DNA of 32,859 nt from the NCBI GenBank assembly GCA_016185305.1, contig JACPNV010000074.1, forward strand, positions 1 through 32,859, written 5' to 3'. Shown here one piece after another: positions 15,514 through 24,484 of this stretch (position 1 is its first letter; each line of letters starts with the position of its first letter). Under the pieces are notes generated by a model. It searched no databases and was not told the DNA's origin. It saw only the letters and a program-made list of their open reading frames with translations. This DNA is from Actinomycetota bacterium (GTDB lineage: Bacteria; Actinomycetota; Acidimicrobiia; Acidimicrobiales; Acidimicrobilacustridaceae). Position numbers and translations under genes: made by a program.

Positions 15514-17183
15514 CGCAGCTCGCCGGGCATGCGGGGTGACGAGACGGCAAGGAAGAAGAGCCGGCGCTCGAAGAGCTCACCGGCGAGGAGCAGCGCGGTG
15601 GTGACGAGCGCGATGGCCGGCGGGGTCGACGGCCCGGCGGCCACCATCACGAGGACGAACAGCACGGCGAGACCGCCGAACGCGAACCGCCGCGCGGTGA
15701 TCGACCGGAGTGGCCCCACGAGCAGCGCCCGGGTCGCCGCGAGCGGTGCGTGAGGGCTGGGGCCGTCGAGGCGTGCTCGGCGCAGCGGGAGCGCATCCCA
15801 GATCAGCTTGGCTGCCGCCGCGGCCGCCAGCGCGACCACGAGTGGTCGGGAGAGCCGGCCAGCGAGGCTGAGCACGGCGGCCGTTCCGCCCAGCCCGGTC
15901 ACGAGCGTCGTCAGCCCGAACGTGACGGCGGTACGTGGGGCTGCCCACCACCGCTTCTTGGTGACGGCGTAGATCATCACCGATGCGACGACGCCGGCGA
16001 CGCCGGTGGCGAGGGCCACGAGTGCCAGGCTGCCCACGACCACGCCGGGCAGTTCGATCCAGCGGGCCAGGGCGTAGGCCGCGGTGGCGCCCGCGAACGT
16101 GCCGAACGCGACGATCTCCCGGCTCACCCACGATCGGCGGAGCCCCAGCACGGCCTTCCAGGCGATCTGCGGGCGGCCGAGGTGCAGCACGCTTGCGCCC
16201 AGCGCGAGCACACCGGTGAAGAACGCGACGGCCGCGATGGGCGCCGAGCCGGTCGCGAGGAGACCGAGGCCGAACATGCCGACCGCGAGCTGTGTGAGGA
16301 TCAGCGTGACGACGAGGGGCGTGTGCGCGTGGGCCGGCTCGACGGATCGGTGGTCGGCGGCGGTGACGTCGTCGGTCAGCGATCGCTTCGTCGTGTAGCG
16401 GGTCGTAGGTCGGGTGATCGCCGAATGGGGTGCGTGGGGCACCAGCGCGGCGCCTGCTCGCGAGGTTTCGGCCATGACCTCGTCGACCGAGACGACACGG
16501 ATCGCGATCGAACCAGTGGGGCAGGACTGCACGCATGCGGGAGCCTCCCCTTCCGCCAGCCGCCCGGCGCACATGTCGCACTTGCGCACGATGCCGAGCC
16601 TCGTGTTGTACGACGGCACCTCGTACGGACAGGTCAGCGTGCAGTACTGGCAACCGATGCACTGGTCATCGAGGTGGCGGACGATGCCCGTCTCGGGGTC
16701 CTTCTCGTAGGCAAGCGTCGGGCATCCCGTCATGCACGCCGGATCGAGGCAGTGGTGGCAGGCGGTGGTGACCGTCTGGATGACGGGGTCGGCGCGGGGA
16801 CCGCCGAGGAGGGTGCCGACCGAGCGGAACGCTTCGTCCTCGTCGAGACCGTTCAGCGAGTGGCACGCGGCGACGCACGCCTTGCAGCCGGTGCACGAGT
16901 CGAGGTCGACCTCGAACGCGTACTGCTCGCCTGGTTCGGGCGCGCTCAGCGGCAACAGGTCGCGGTAGCGCGTCTCGTGGTCAGCAGTCGTCGCGGTCGC
17001 GTGGTGCTGCGCGAAGCGCTCGACGGCGGTGAGCGATTGTTGTTCGGCGAGCCAGTAGTCGATCGGGGTGAGGAAGCTCTCCTCGCCGGGCGCGCCAGCC
17101 GCGCCACCGGATGCTGGAGGCGCGGCGCCGGTGAAGCCGGCGGCGACGGGGACAGGGAGGTGTGGCTCGGCGAGGTCGGTCAT
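15510..17183 (-). CDS. DmsB-DmsC fusion: four-cluster ferredoxin joined to membrane anchor
   Basis: The 557-residue protein has a 95-residue N-terminal extension (with [20 protein letters not shown]), then a DmsB-like domain with four Cys groups: [11 protein letters not shown] (from C97), [24 protein letters not shown] and CDMC-x11-C-x3-C. These should hold four [4Fe-4S] clusters. From about residue 285 onward there are roughly eight hydrophobic helices of the DmsC/NrfD-like anchor type ([19 protein letters not shown] first). It probably passes electrons from membrane quinol to the nitrate reductase, whose gene overlaps it by 4 nt. The start forms TGATG with the narK stop. No signal peptide precedes the clusters, so they face the cytoplasm. 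Confidence 0.85.
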   Translation of the reverse strand: MTDLAEPHLPVPVAAGFTGAAPPASGGAAGAPGEESFLTPIDYWLAEQQSLTAVERFAQHHATATTADHETRYRDLLPLSAPEPGEQYAFEVDLDSCTGCKACVAACHSLNGLDEDEAFRSVGTLLGGPRADPVIQTVTTACHHCLDPACMTGCPTLAYEKDPETGIVRHLDDQCIGCQYCTLTCPYEVPSYNTRLGIVRKCDMCAGRLAEGEAPACVQSCPTGSIAIRVVSVDEVMAETSRAGAALVPHAPHSAITRPTTRYTTKRSLTDDVTAADHRSVEPAHAHTPLVVTLILTQLAVGMFGLGLLATGSAPIAAVAFFTGVLALGASVLHLGRPQIAWKAVLGLRRSWVSREIVAFGTFAGATAAYALARWIELPGVVVGSLALVALATGVAGVVASVMIYAVTKKRWWAAPRTAVTFGLTTLVTGLGGTAAVLSLAGRLSRPLVVALAAAAAAKLIWDALPLRRARLDGPSPHAPLAATRALLVGPLRSITARRFAFGGLAVLFVLVMVAAGPSTPPAIALVTTALLLAGELFERRLFFLAVSSPRMPGELR

Positions 17184-18787
17184 CAGGCTCCGGGGACCGG
17201 GACTGGTGCGGGCAGGTCGGCGGGCCGGGTCTCGCGAGTCGGAGCGCCCAGATCGATCGGTGCGGCGGCATCGGCCAGGAGGTCGGCGGAGAAGCTCTGC
17301 GCCGGCTCGACCAGCCATCGGGTGGCGAGCAGACCGAGCGCCCCGCAAGCGGCGATCACGATGAAGAAGCCGCGCGCACCGAGTGGGGCGAGCAGCGCCA
17401 CGAAGACGACGCCACCGATGTTGCCGTAGGCGCCGGCGATGCCGGCCGTCTGCCCGCTCACGCGCTTCTTGATCAGCGGGACGATCGCGTACACCGCGCC
17501 GTTGCCGGCCTGCCCGAAGATCGACGCGACGAGCGATACCACGATGGCGCCCCACAGCGGCCACGCGGGGCCGAGCGTCGCCATCAACAGGTAGCCGAGC
17601 GTGAAGCCCACGAGGATGACGCGGAGCGTGCGGCGACGGTTGCCGAGCAGATCGGAGAACAACCCACCCGCAGGCCGGGTCACCAGGTTCAAGATGGCGG
17701 CGGTCGAGCCGGCCATGCCCGCCATGACCGTGCCCACCTTCCAGGTGTCGTCGAAGAACTGCGGGAGCATGCCGACGACGGCGAGCTCGGCGCCGAAGGT
17801 GCAGAAGTACGCGATGCAGAGCACGGCCACCGAGCGGAACGGGTACTGGTCGTCCTTCGCGTAGCTGTTCAAGCGCGCCGGGCGGTTCACCTTGAAGACG
17901 GTCACGAGCTGCCATGCGAGGATGGCGGCGGTGGCCACGACCGCGGCGGCGAACCCGGCACCGCCGATGGCACCGGCGTCCATGACGCGCCACGCGATGA
18001 GGGCGAGCACCGCCCACACCGGCACGGTCAGCGCGGCGAGCCCGAAGACCGCCGCCCGGTTCGTGACCTCGAGAGCACCTTGCCGCCGCGGCTTGACGTA
18101 CGTGACGCCTTCGGGAGTGTCATGCACCGCACGGAGGTAGTAGAGGCCGTAGAGGGCCGAGGCGATCCCGGTGAACGTCATGGCCCAACGCCAGCCGTCC
18201 ACCGCGAAGAAGCCCGCGATGATCGGCAAGGAGAACGCGGCCGCCGCTGCGCCGAAGTTGCCCCAGCCGCCGTACATGCCCTCGGCCGTGCCGAGCTCTC
18301 TGGGCGGGAACCACTCCGAGACCATGCGGATGCCGACGACGAACCCGGCGCCGACGATCGACAGCAGCAGGCGGCTGATCACCATCATCTGGAACGAGCT
18401 CGCCCAGGCGAACATCAGCGTGGGTATCGCGGCGTAGACGAGGATCGCCGAGTAGACCCGGCGAGGACCGAAGCGATCGAGCGCCATGCCGATGGAGATG
18501 CGCGCGGGCACGGTGAGCGCCAGGTTGCAGATGACGAGCGTCGTCACCTGACCCTTCGAGAGCTGGAACTGGTCGCCGATCGTCTTGGCGAACGGCGGGA
18601 GGTTCATCCACACCACGAACGACAGGAAGAACGCGAACCACGTGAGGTGGAGGACGCGGTACTTCCCAGAGAAGTGGAACATGGAGCCTGCTTGCGTGAA
18701 CGCTCGGCGGGCCTGGTTGCCGCCGGCACCGGGGCCGGCCGCGATGCCGGCCGCGACGTCGGCCGGGGAGTCAGGTAGAGGCTGCAT
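17183..18787 (-). CDS. narK: NarK-type nitrate/nitrite transporter (MFS)
   Basis: The 534-residue protein has about 12 transmembrane helices. The conserved NNP-family features are the W-x2-FFLSFVVW helix 1, RISIGMALDRFGPRR in the loop 2-3 signature, the nitrate-signature-like helix GAGFVVGIRMVSEWFPPRELGTAEGMYGGWGNFG, and the second GNRRRTLR and AGAYGNIGGV motifs. It would carry nitrate in or exchange nitrate for nitrite. The ATG at 18787 is chosen over a TTG six codons upstream because it fits the leaderless geometry seen at nnaR and nrtA. It is first in a three-gene, fully coupled operon with the DmsBC-like and nitrate reductase genes. Confidence 0.9.
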   Translation of the reverse strand: MQPLPDSPADVAAGIAAGPGAGGNQARRAFTQAGSMFHFSGKYRVLHLTWFAFFLSFVVWMNLPPFAKTIGDQFQLSKGQVTTLVICNLALTVPARISIGMALDRFGPRRVYSAILVYAAIPTLMFAWASSFQMMVISRLLLSIVGAGFVVGIRMVSEWFPPRELGTAEGMYGGWGNFGAAAAAFSLPIIAGFFAVDGWRWAMTFTGIASALYGLYYLRAVHDTPEGVTYVKPRRQGALEVTNRAAVFGLAALTVPVWAVLALIAWRVMDAGAIGGAGFAAAVVATAAILAWQLVTVFKVNRPARLNSYAKDDQYPFRSVAVLCIAYFCTFGAELAVVGMLPQFFDDTWKVGTVMAGMAGSTAAILNLVTRPAGGLFSDLLGNRRRTLRVILVGFTLGYLLMATLGPAWPLWGAIVVSLVASIFGQAGNGAVYAIVPLIKKRVSGQTAGIAGAYGNIGGVVFVALLAPLGARGFFIVIAACGALGLLATRWLVEPAQSFSADLLADAAAPIDLGAPTRETRPADLPAPVPVPGA

Positions 18788-18794
18788 GCCGTCG

Positions 18795-18837
18795 ATCCTG
18801 GCCAAGCCGGGTTTCGCGGTCGTTCGGGGCGTGTTAC
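18795..18837 (-). promoter_or_regulatory. GlnR-like box and -10 element of the narK operon
   Basis: Reading toward narK, GTAAC-n6-CGAAC-n6-GAAAC (18837 to 18811) gives three half-sites on an 11-bp period, as in the actinobacterial GlnR consensus GTnAC-n6-GAAAC. The box ends exactly 23 nt before the ATG at 18787. CAGGAT lies at -13 to -8 of that ATG, fitting the minimal nAnnnT -10. The same arrangement occurs at nnaR and nrtA. Confidence 0.6.
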
Positions 18838-18955
18838 GTGCGTGTGCAACTCACCCACACGCCAACGGCTCCAGCGGTGCGGCACTTTGCGGCCGCCACT
18901 TGGGCGCGTGCGTGCTCGGAAACACGCGTGAAACCTGGCGGCGCTCATGTGGCGC

Positions 18956-19747
18956 TCATGCAGCCTCCTGCCGCTGATCATCACGACGGAGAAGGGCCAG
19001 CAATCGCTCCTGAACCGCGCGGAACTCGGGGTGGTCGACGATGCTCACACGATCGCGTGGACGGCTGATGTCGACCGGGATGACCTCGCAGACCGATGGC
19101 CCCGGCGGGTTCGACATGACGACGATGCGGTCCGAGAGCAGGATCGCCTCGTCGATGCCGTGGGTGACCATCACGACGAGCTCGGTCTCGGAGTCGTTGG
19201 TCCAGAGATCGACGAGGTGACCCTGCAGCCGGCTGCGCGTGAGCGCGTCGAGCGCGCCGAACGGCTCGTCGAGCAACAGCGCCCGCGGCTCGACCGCGAA
19301 CGCCCGCGCGACGGCACAGCGCTGCTGCATCCCGCCCGAGACCTGGTGCGGCTTCTTGTCCTTGGCCTCCCACAAGCCGACCGCTCGGAGGTACTTCTCG
19401 GTGCCCGCGGTGACGCGCTCTCTGGACCAGTCGCGCCGGGCGGACTTCACCGCCGCTTCGACGTTGCGGACGAGGCTCAGCATGGGGAGCAACGAGTAGC
19501 TCTGGAAGACCATGGCGCGATCGGGGCTCGGTCCCGTCACCGCTTCGCCGTCGAGGGTGATCGCGCCGGCATCGGGGGCGGTCAGCCCGCCGAGGGCGTT
19601 GAGCAACGTCGACTTGCCGCAACCGGAGTGGCCGATCAGCGATACGAACTCGCCGGGGTCGACCGTCATGGTCACGTCGCGCAGCACCGCTTGGGCTTCG
19701 CGCTTGTGCAGGAACGACTTCCACACGTGGGAGATCTCGAACGACAT
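18956..19747 (-). CDS. nrtD: Nitrate ABC transporter, ATP-binding protein
   Basis: The 263-residue ATPase shows Walker A GHSGCGKST (about 38-46), the signature VSGGMQQR, Walker B RALLLDEPFGALD and the H-loop VTHGIDEA. It belongs to the NrtD/SsuB/TauB group of ATPases. With NrtA and NrtB next to it, nitrate or nitrite is the likely substrate, although alkanesulfonate relatives share these motifs. GAGGAG lies 5-10 nt before the ATG, and the start is 1 nt beyond the nrtB stop, so translation is coupled. Confidence 0.85.
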   Translation of the reverse strand: MSFEISHVWKSFLHKREAQAVLRDVTMTVDPGEFVSLIGHSGCGKSTLLNALGGLTAPDAGAITLDGEAVTGPSPDRAMVFQSYSLLPMLSLVRNVEAAVKSARRDWSRERVTAGTEKYLRAVGLWEAKDKKPHQVSGGMQQRCAVARAFAVEPRALLLDEPFGALDALTRSRLQGHLVDLWTNDSETELVVMVTHGIDEAILLSDRIVVMSNPPGPSVCEVIPVDISRPRDRVSIVDHPEFRAVQERLLALLRRDDQRQEAA

Positions 19748-19748
19748 G

Positions 19749-20657
19749 TCAACTCCTCACTTCGGGGATGAGCTTGCGTTGGACGGCGAGGAACGCGAGA
19801 TCGAGCGCCACGCCGATCACACCGATCAGCAAGATGGCGGACAGCACGTACGACAGGCCGGGGCCGTTGTAGGACTGCCACACGAAGAACCCGATGCCCG
19901 AGGCTGCGGACAGCATCTCGGCGGCGACGATCACCATCCACGCGACGCCCATGGAGAGGCGGAGGCCGGTGATCACCGACGGCAGAGCGTGCGGCACGAC
20001 GATGTGTCGCATCTCGGCCCACCGGGAGAACCTGAAGACCCGGGCGACGTCGTGCTCCTGTTCGGGCACCGACGCGGCGCCGGCCGCGGTGTTGATGACG
20101 GTCGGCCAGAGGGCCGTGATGAAGATGACCCACACGGCCGCGGGGTCGGCCTTCACGAGGATCGTCAACCAGATCGGGAACCAGGCCAGCGGTGACACCG
20201 GTCGAAGCAGCTGGATGACCGGGTTGCACATCTTCCAGAACCTCGGCATCGTCCCGATGAGGAAGCCGAACGGGATGCCGACGACGGCGGCCATGGCGAA
20301 GCCCTTGAAGACCCGCCCGAGCGACTCCAGTAGCTGGAGGCCGATGCCTTGGCCGGCGGGGCCGTCCTTGGCGAACGCGTTGGCGAGCAGCTCGCGCGTG
20401 GTCGAGAGCGTGGCGAACGGCCCGGGGAGCGTCGTCGCCCGGAGGCTGGCGAACTGCCAGATCGCGCCGAGCGCGACGAAGCCGAGCGCGCCCCAGAAGA
20501 GGCTGGACGCCATGCGTTGCGCGCGACCCGCGCCCTTCGGCAGCGGTGGCGGCTCCAGCCACGGCGCTTCGGTCGTGACCGCGGACTCGACGGCGGGGCG
20601 CTCGGCATCCGCGATCACGGGGACGCGCACGCTGGGTTCGACTTCGACGGATGTCAT
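19749..20657 (-). CDS. nrtB: Nitrate ABC transporter, permease
   Basis: The 302-residue protein has a hydrophilic N-terminus of about 50 residues and about six transmembrane helices. The binding-protein-dependent transport motif is present as VARVFRFSRWAEMRHIVVPHALPSVITGLRLSMGVAW, the EAA-type loop that docks to the ATPase. LLRPVSPLAWFPIWLTIL is typical of the NrtB/SsuC permeases. Its ATG overlaps the nrtA stop as ATGA. Substrate assignment comes from nrtA and the surrounding nitrate genes. Confidence 0.85.
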   Translation of the reverse strand: MTSVEVEPSVRVPVIADAERPAVESAVTTEAPWLEPPPLPKGAGRAQRMASSLFWGALGFVALGAIWQFASLRATTLPGPFATLSTTRELLANAFAKDGPAGQGIGLQLLESLGRVFKGFAMAAVVGIPFGFLIGTMPRFWKMCNPVIQLLRPVSPLAWFPIWLTILVKADPAAVWVIFITALWPTVINTAAGAASVPEQEHDVARVFRFSRWAEMRHIVVPHALPSVITGLRLSMGVAWMVIVAAEMLSAASGIGFFVWQSYNGPGLSYVLSAILLIGVIGVALDLAFLAVQRKLIPEVRS

Positions 20658-21922
20658 GGGCGCTTGGCTTCCTCTTCGGGCTTGGCGGGATCGAAGGTGA
20701 CCTTGTCGAGCATGATCTCGAACGGCTTCATGTCGGTGTCCGGCACCTTGACGCCCATCGAGCTCGCCACTTCGGCGTAGAGGTCGGACAGGATGATCTG
20801 ATCGGCGAGCTGCTTGGCGGGCGGTAGCTCGGTGAGATGACCGAAGCGCACGAACTGCGCCATGAACCACACGGCGTACGCCTTGGCGGGGAAGGGAACG
20901 TCGCCATCACGGAAGAACCGCATCTGGTTGCCGTTGAACGTCTTGTTGCCGAGGCCGGCGCCGAGGTCGTACTCGCCCTTCAAGCGCCCCTCGATCTCGG
21001 CCGGCGTGGCGTTGACGTACTTCTCGACGCCGATGATCTTGGCCGTCTCGGTGACGTTGGCCTGGTCGTCGAGCCACTTCTGCGCCTCGAAGATCGCCTT
21101 CATCACGTCTTTCAGGACGTCCTTGTTCTCGGTGGCGAACTTCTCGTTCACCACGAGTGCCTTCTCGGGGTGGTTGAGCCAGAGGTCTTGGGTCGCGATC
21201 GTGGTGAAGCCCTTGTCCTTGGCGACCGCACGGGCGTTCCACGGCTCGCCCACGCAGTAGCCCCGCACGTTCTCCTGGTTCAGGTTGTTGAACATCTCCG
21301 GAGGCGGGATGGCCTTGAGGTCGATGCCGTTGGCTTTCCAATCGATGCCGGCGGCCTTGAGCCAGTAGCGCAGCCACGTGTCGTGCGTGCCACCCGGGAA
21401 GGTCTGGCCGAAGGTCTTGGCGCCCTTGCCGAGGATCGTCTCCTTCGCCGCGGGGAGGTCGTTGTAGCCCGCCGCCGACAGGTCGTTGGCGAGCGTGATG
21501 GCCTGGCCGTTCTGGTTGAGCATCATCGCAACGCGGAGGCTCTTCGCCTTCGCCTGATCACCTTCGATCTTGCTCACGCCCGTCGCGACGGAGAAGGGAA
21601 GGCTGAACAGCGCGTGCGCGCCGTCGAACTCACCGTTGAGCAGCTTGTCGCGGACGCCCGGCCACGACTTGCCGTTCTCGAGCGTGACGTCGAGGCCGTA
21701 CTGGTCGAAGAAGCCCTTCTCCTTCGCGATCACCAGCGGTGCGTTGTCGGTGAGCGAGATGAAGCCGAGCGTCACCTTGCGCTTCGGGCCATTGGCTGCC
21801 GCGGTCCCGCCGGCAGCCGCCGTCGCGGGGGCTTCACTCGAGCCGCACGCGGCCAGCAGGCTGGCCGCCGTCGCGCCGAGAGCGAGTCCGCCAGAGGTCT
21901 TGAGAAAGGTTCGTCTGTCCAC
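20654..21922 (-). CDS. nrtA: Nitrate ABC transporter, substrate-binding lipoprotein
   Basis: The 422-residue protein starts VDRRTFLKTSGGLALGATAA with a twin-arginine (DRRTFLK) signal and then LLAACGSS, a lipobox (LAAC). It is thus probably Tat-exported and lipid-anchored. Features of NrtA/CmpA-type binders follow: LGFISLTDNAPLVIAKEKGFF, GGTHDTWLRYWLKAAGI, CVGEPWNARAVAKDKGFT and QDLWLNHPEKALV. These favour nitrate over sulfonates. The GTG at 21922 is the start that places the RR motif at residues 3-4 and fits the promoter geometry; longer frames to 21994 run through the GlnR-like box and are unlikely. Confidence 0.9.
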   Translation of the reverse strand: MDRRTFLKTSGGLALGATAASLLAACGSSEAPATAAAGGTAAANGPKRKVTLGFISLTDNAPLVIAKEKGFFDQYGLDVTLENGKSWPGVRDKLLNGEFDGAHALFSLPFSVATGVSKIEGDQAKAKSLRVAMMLNQNGQAITLANDLSAAGYNDLPAAKETILGKGAKTFGQTFPGGTHDTWLRYWLKAAGIDWKANGIDLKAIPPPEMFNNLNQENVRGYCVGEPWNARAVAKDKGFTTIATQDLWLNHPEKALVVNEKFATENKDVLKDVMKAIFEAQKWLDDQANVTETAKIIGVEKYVNATPAEIEGRLKGEYDLGAGLGNKTFNGNQMRFFRDGDVPFPAKAYAVWFMAQFVRFGHLTELPPAKQLADQIILSDLYAEVASSMGVKVPDTDMKPFEIMLDKVTFDPAKPEEEAKRP

Positions 21923-21929
21923 GAGGCGC

Positions 21930-21972
21930 AACGTAACGACGGCCCGGCACGGGCCGGTTTCGCAGGCGTTAC
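21930..21972 (-). promoter_or_regulatory. GlnR-like box and -10 element of nrtABD
   Basis: Toward nrtA, GTAAC-n6-GAAAC-n6-GTGCC (21972 to 21946) gives two perfect GlnR half-sites and a third with one mismatch to GTnAC, all 11 bp apart. The box ends 23 nt before the GTG at 21922. TACGTT, a TAnnnT -10, sits at -13 to -8. No ribosome binding site is present, so a leaderless transcript is likely. Confidence 0.65.
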
Positions 21973-22102
21973 GGGCGGGGCGCGTTGTCCGCACGTGCTC
22001 CGTCGGTCACGTCGAGCCAGGTTCTCAGACGATGCATGCGTCACCGAGAAGTGTTTCGACGATGTCGCGAGCGGCTTGCAGTGCAAGCTGTCGGTAAGGC
22101 GG

Positions 22103-23224
22103 TCAGTCGACCGAGAGGCGGTAGCCGCGGCGCACGATGGTCTCGATGCCGACGCCGGCGGGGCCGAGGCGCTGGCGGAGTCGAGCGACGGTCACCTCGA
22201 CGAGATGATCGTCGGCCTCGCCCGCACCCCACACCTCGCGCAGCAGCGCCGGCTTGGAGACCACCACGCCAGGCTTGCGAGCCAGCACGTCGAGCACGCC
22301 GCGCTCGCGATCTGACAGCACGACGCCTTCGCCGCCTTCGACGACGACGAGGCGCCCTTGCACGCGCACCGGCAGTCCCGCGAGCGTGAGGTCGCGACGG
22401 CGGCCGGCTACGGAGGCGGCGTAGGCCTGCACCATGGCGCCGAGTCGGGAGTTGTGGGGGAGTATCGGCGTGGTGACTCCGTAGCCGGCCGCCGCCTCGG
22501 CGCATGCTGGCCCCACGCACACGGCGGCGACGGCGTTGCGGCGAAACGCAGCAATGAGGTCGTCGTGGCGTCCGGCCTGCTCTGCGATGGTTGCGAAGTT
22601 GCGGAACGCGGGGGCAGCGGTGAACGTCACCGCGTCGACGGCGCGATCGCACACGGCGCCGACCAGCCGCAGCGCCGGGCTCGGGTCTTCGGGCAGCGTC
22701 CACCGGTAGATGGCGGCGGAGATGACATCGAACCCGGCGTCGCGCAACTGCCAGGCGATGTGGTCGTTCGTCCCGCCGTCGAGTTGCACGGCGATGCGGG
22801 CGGAGGGATCGGCTGTCTCGACCAGATGATCGATGATCTCGCTGGACCGTGCGCCGGGCGCGTTCCACGTCACCTCGAGGCCCGCGGTGACCGCGGCGCC
22901 TTTGGCTTTCGGTCCCCGGGTGATGATCGTGGCTTGGCGCAACGCATCGAGCAGCTCGTCGCCCATGCCCCGGCTCTCGGCCGCATCCAGCCAGCTCCGT
23001 GTGCCGATCCCTGTCGTCAGCACGACGTAGTTCGGTGGTCGCTCGATGAGTGCGGTTGTCGCGGCGCGCAGCCGATCGTCGTCGGCGAGGGGAAGCGTGC
23101 GGATCGTGGGGCCATGGATCACCCGGGCGCCACGACGCTCCAACAGCTCTGCCTGCTCGCCGGAGCGGCGATCGGCCGTGATGCCCACGGTGTACCCGCC
23201 CAGCGTGCCGACAGGGGATGACAT
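22103..23224 (-). CDS. nnaR: NnaR-type regulator: HemD-like domain plus winged-helix DNA-binding domain
   Basis: The 373-residue protein has a uroporphyrinogen-III synthase (HemD)-like part at about 8-265 (GYTVGITADRRSGEQAELLERRGA, VLTTGIGTRSW, VTFTAAPAFRNF, CVGPACAEAAAGYG). An OmpR/PhoB-type winged helix follows at about 285-373 (LSDRERGVLDVLARKPG, LLREVWG, VEVTVARLRQRLG, RRGYRL). This is the architecture of NnaR, which in Streptomyces and Mycobacterium acts with GlnR to activate nitrate/nitrite assimilation genes. It is placed between nirBD and nrtABD, and has its own GlnR-like box, so autoregulation or GlnR control is likely. Whether the HemD part still binds a tetrapyrrole is unknown. Confidence 0.85.
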   Translation of the reverse strand: MSSPVGTLGGYTVGITADRRSGEQAELLERRGARVIHGPTIRTLPLADDDRLRAATTALIERPPNYVVLTTGIGTRSWLDAAESRGMGDELLDALRQATIITRGPKAKGAAVTAGLEVTWNAPGARSSEIIDHLVETADPSARIAVQLDGGTNDHIAWQLRDAGFDVISAAIYRWTLPEDPSPALRLVGAVCDRAVDAVTFTAAPAFRNFATIAEQAGRHDDLIAAFRRNAVAAVCVGPACAEAAAGYGVTTPILPHNSRLGAMVQAYAASVAGRRRDLTLAGLPVRVQGRLVVVEGGEGVVLSDRERGVLDVLARKPGVVVSKPALLREVWGAGEADDHLVEVTVARLRQRLGPAGVGIETIVRRGYRLSVD

Positions 23225-23231
23225 GGCAGCC

Positions 23232-23274
23232 AGTGTGGGAGAGGTGTGTTTCCAAGCGGTTTCAAGGCTGTGTC
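23232..23274 (-). promoter_or_regulatory. GlnR-like box and -10 element of nnaR
   Basis: Toward nnaR, GACAC-n6-GAAAC-n6-GAAAC (23274 to 23248) shows two perfect GAAAC half-sites and one near-match to GTnAC on an 11-bp period. The last base lies 23 nt before the ATG at 23224. CACACT at -13 to -8 fits nAnnnT. The arrangement equals that at narK and nrtA. Confidence 0.6.
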
Positions 23275-23345
23275 CGCGGAGTGAGGATCTCCTTGCGCAC
23301 CTGACGTACCCAGCAGAACGACAGCGCGTTCGAGCGCTCGCGATC

Positions 23346-23717
23346 TCAGCCAGCGCGCACGGACACGATGCCGTCGACCGCTCTCACCGGATGGACCGGA
23401 ACGCGGACGGACGAGTCGTCGATGCAGGTGCCGGTGCGCAGATCGAAGCGTTGCTTGTAGACCGGCGAGGCCACCGTGGGAGTGTCGCCGGCGGTGCCGG
23501 TCAGCCCGCGCGACAGCACGTTGGCGTCGCTGAAGGGATCGCGGTTGTCGAGGGCGTGGAGCGAGCCGTCGTGGAGGAGGAAGATGGCGACCTGGCGACC
23601 ATCGACCAGCGCGCACACGCCGCGCCCGGCGACGAGGTCGTCGACGCGGCAGACCTCGACCCATGGCTCGCCGTCGGCGTGGTCCACCCCGGTGGATCGA
23701 TCATCGATCATCGTCAT
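23346..23717 (-). CDS. nirD: Assimilatory nitrite reductase small subunit
   Basis: The 123-residue protein is a NirD, a Rieske-fold protein: WVEVCRVDDLVAGRGVCALV, then VAIFLLHDGSLHALDNRDPF and SPVYKQRFDLRTGTCID. As in other NirD proteins the Rieske Cys/His iron ligands are absent (HALDNRDP in place of CxHxGxP). It pairs with NirB for NADH-dependent nitrite reduction to ammonium. The ATG at 23717 overlaps the nirB stop as ATGA. Confidence 0.9.
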   Translation of the reverse strand: MTMIDDRSTGVDHADGEPWVEVCRVDDLVAGRGVCALVDGRQVAIFLLHDGSLHALDNRDPFSDANVLSRGLTGTAGDTPTVASPVYKQRFDLRTGTCIDDSSVRVPVHPVRAVDGIVSVRAG

Positions 23718-24484
23718 CTGGTTCGCACCTCTACAGCTACGGCGATCTCTTCGTTCGGATGGGGACCGACGGTGACGAGCTCGTGCTTCTCGTCGGCGCG
23801 AGCGGGGCGTACCTGTCCCCGTTCTTGCACCATCACGATGTCGGGGTCGGGCTGGTCGGGGGCGTTCACGAACGAGACGAAGCGCTTGAGCCGTTCGGGA
23901 TCGTCGACCGTGGCCTTCCACTCGCACTCGTAGCTCTCGACATGCCGTTGCATGTCCGCTTCGAGCTCGTCGCCGATGCCGAGGCTGTCGTGGATCACGA
24001 CCGCTCGCAGGAAGTCGATGCCACCTTCGAGCTTCTCGAACCACGAGGCGGTGCGCTCGAGGCGGTCGGCGGTGCGGATGTAGAACATGAGGAACCGGTC
24101 GATGCAGCGGATGAGCTCGGCGTCGTCGAGGTCTTCGGCGAACAGCACCGCGTGCCGCGGGCGCTGGCCTCCGTTGCCGCAGACATAGAGGTTCCAGCCC
24201 TTCTCGGTCGCGATGACCCCGACGTCTTTGCCCATCGCCTCCGCGCACTCACGCGCGCATCCCGACACCGCCATCTTGATCTTGTGCGGGGCGCGCAGGC
24301 CCCGGTAGCGCAGCTCGACGGCGATGGCCATGGCCACCGAGTCCTGCACGCCGTAGCGGCACCACGTCGACCCGACACAGGACTTCACCGTTCGGACCGC
24401 CTTGCCGTAGGCGTGGCCCGACTCGAACCCGGCGCCGACGAGCCGCCGCCAGATGTCCGGTAGCTGCTCGACTCGCGCGCCGAA
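23714..24484 (-). pseudogene. nirB: nirB 3' part: sirohaem/[4Fe-4S] domain, out of frame with 5' part
   Basis: From FGARVEQLPDIWRRL at 24484 leftward, about 257 residues of NirB follow to the stop at 23714. They hold the sirohaem/[4Fe-4S] ligands CVGSTWC and CARECAE and the conserved SLGIGDELE, CEWKATVDDPERL and FVNAPDQPDPD. This part is in a different frame from the N-terminal part. It also lacks roughly 70 residues that should precede it, including the CDICKP-type Cys pair and the first strands of the ferredoxin-like half domain. No good start codon or ribosome binding site opens this frame. The downstream nirD overlap (ATGA) is intact. Confidence 0.75.

Noticed and set aside
18919-18934. 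GAAAC-n6-GAAAC on the plus strand between nrtD and narK
   Set aside because: It fits the GlnR spacing but points away from narK and lies 132 nt upstream of its start, unlike the four other boxes. Probably chance, or an auxiliary site at most.
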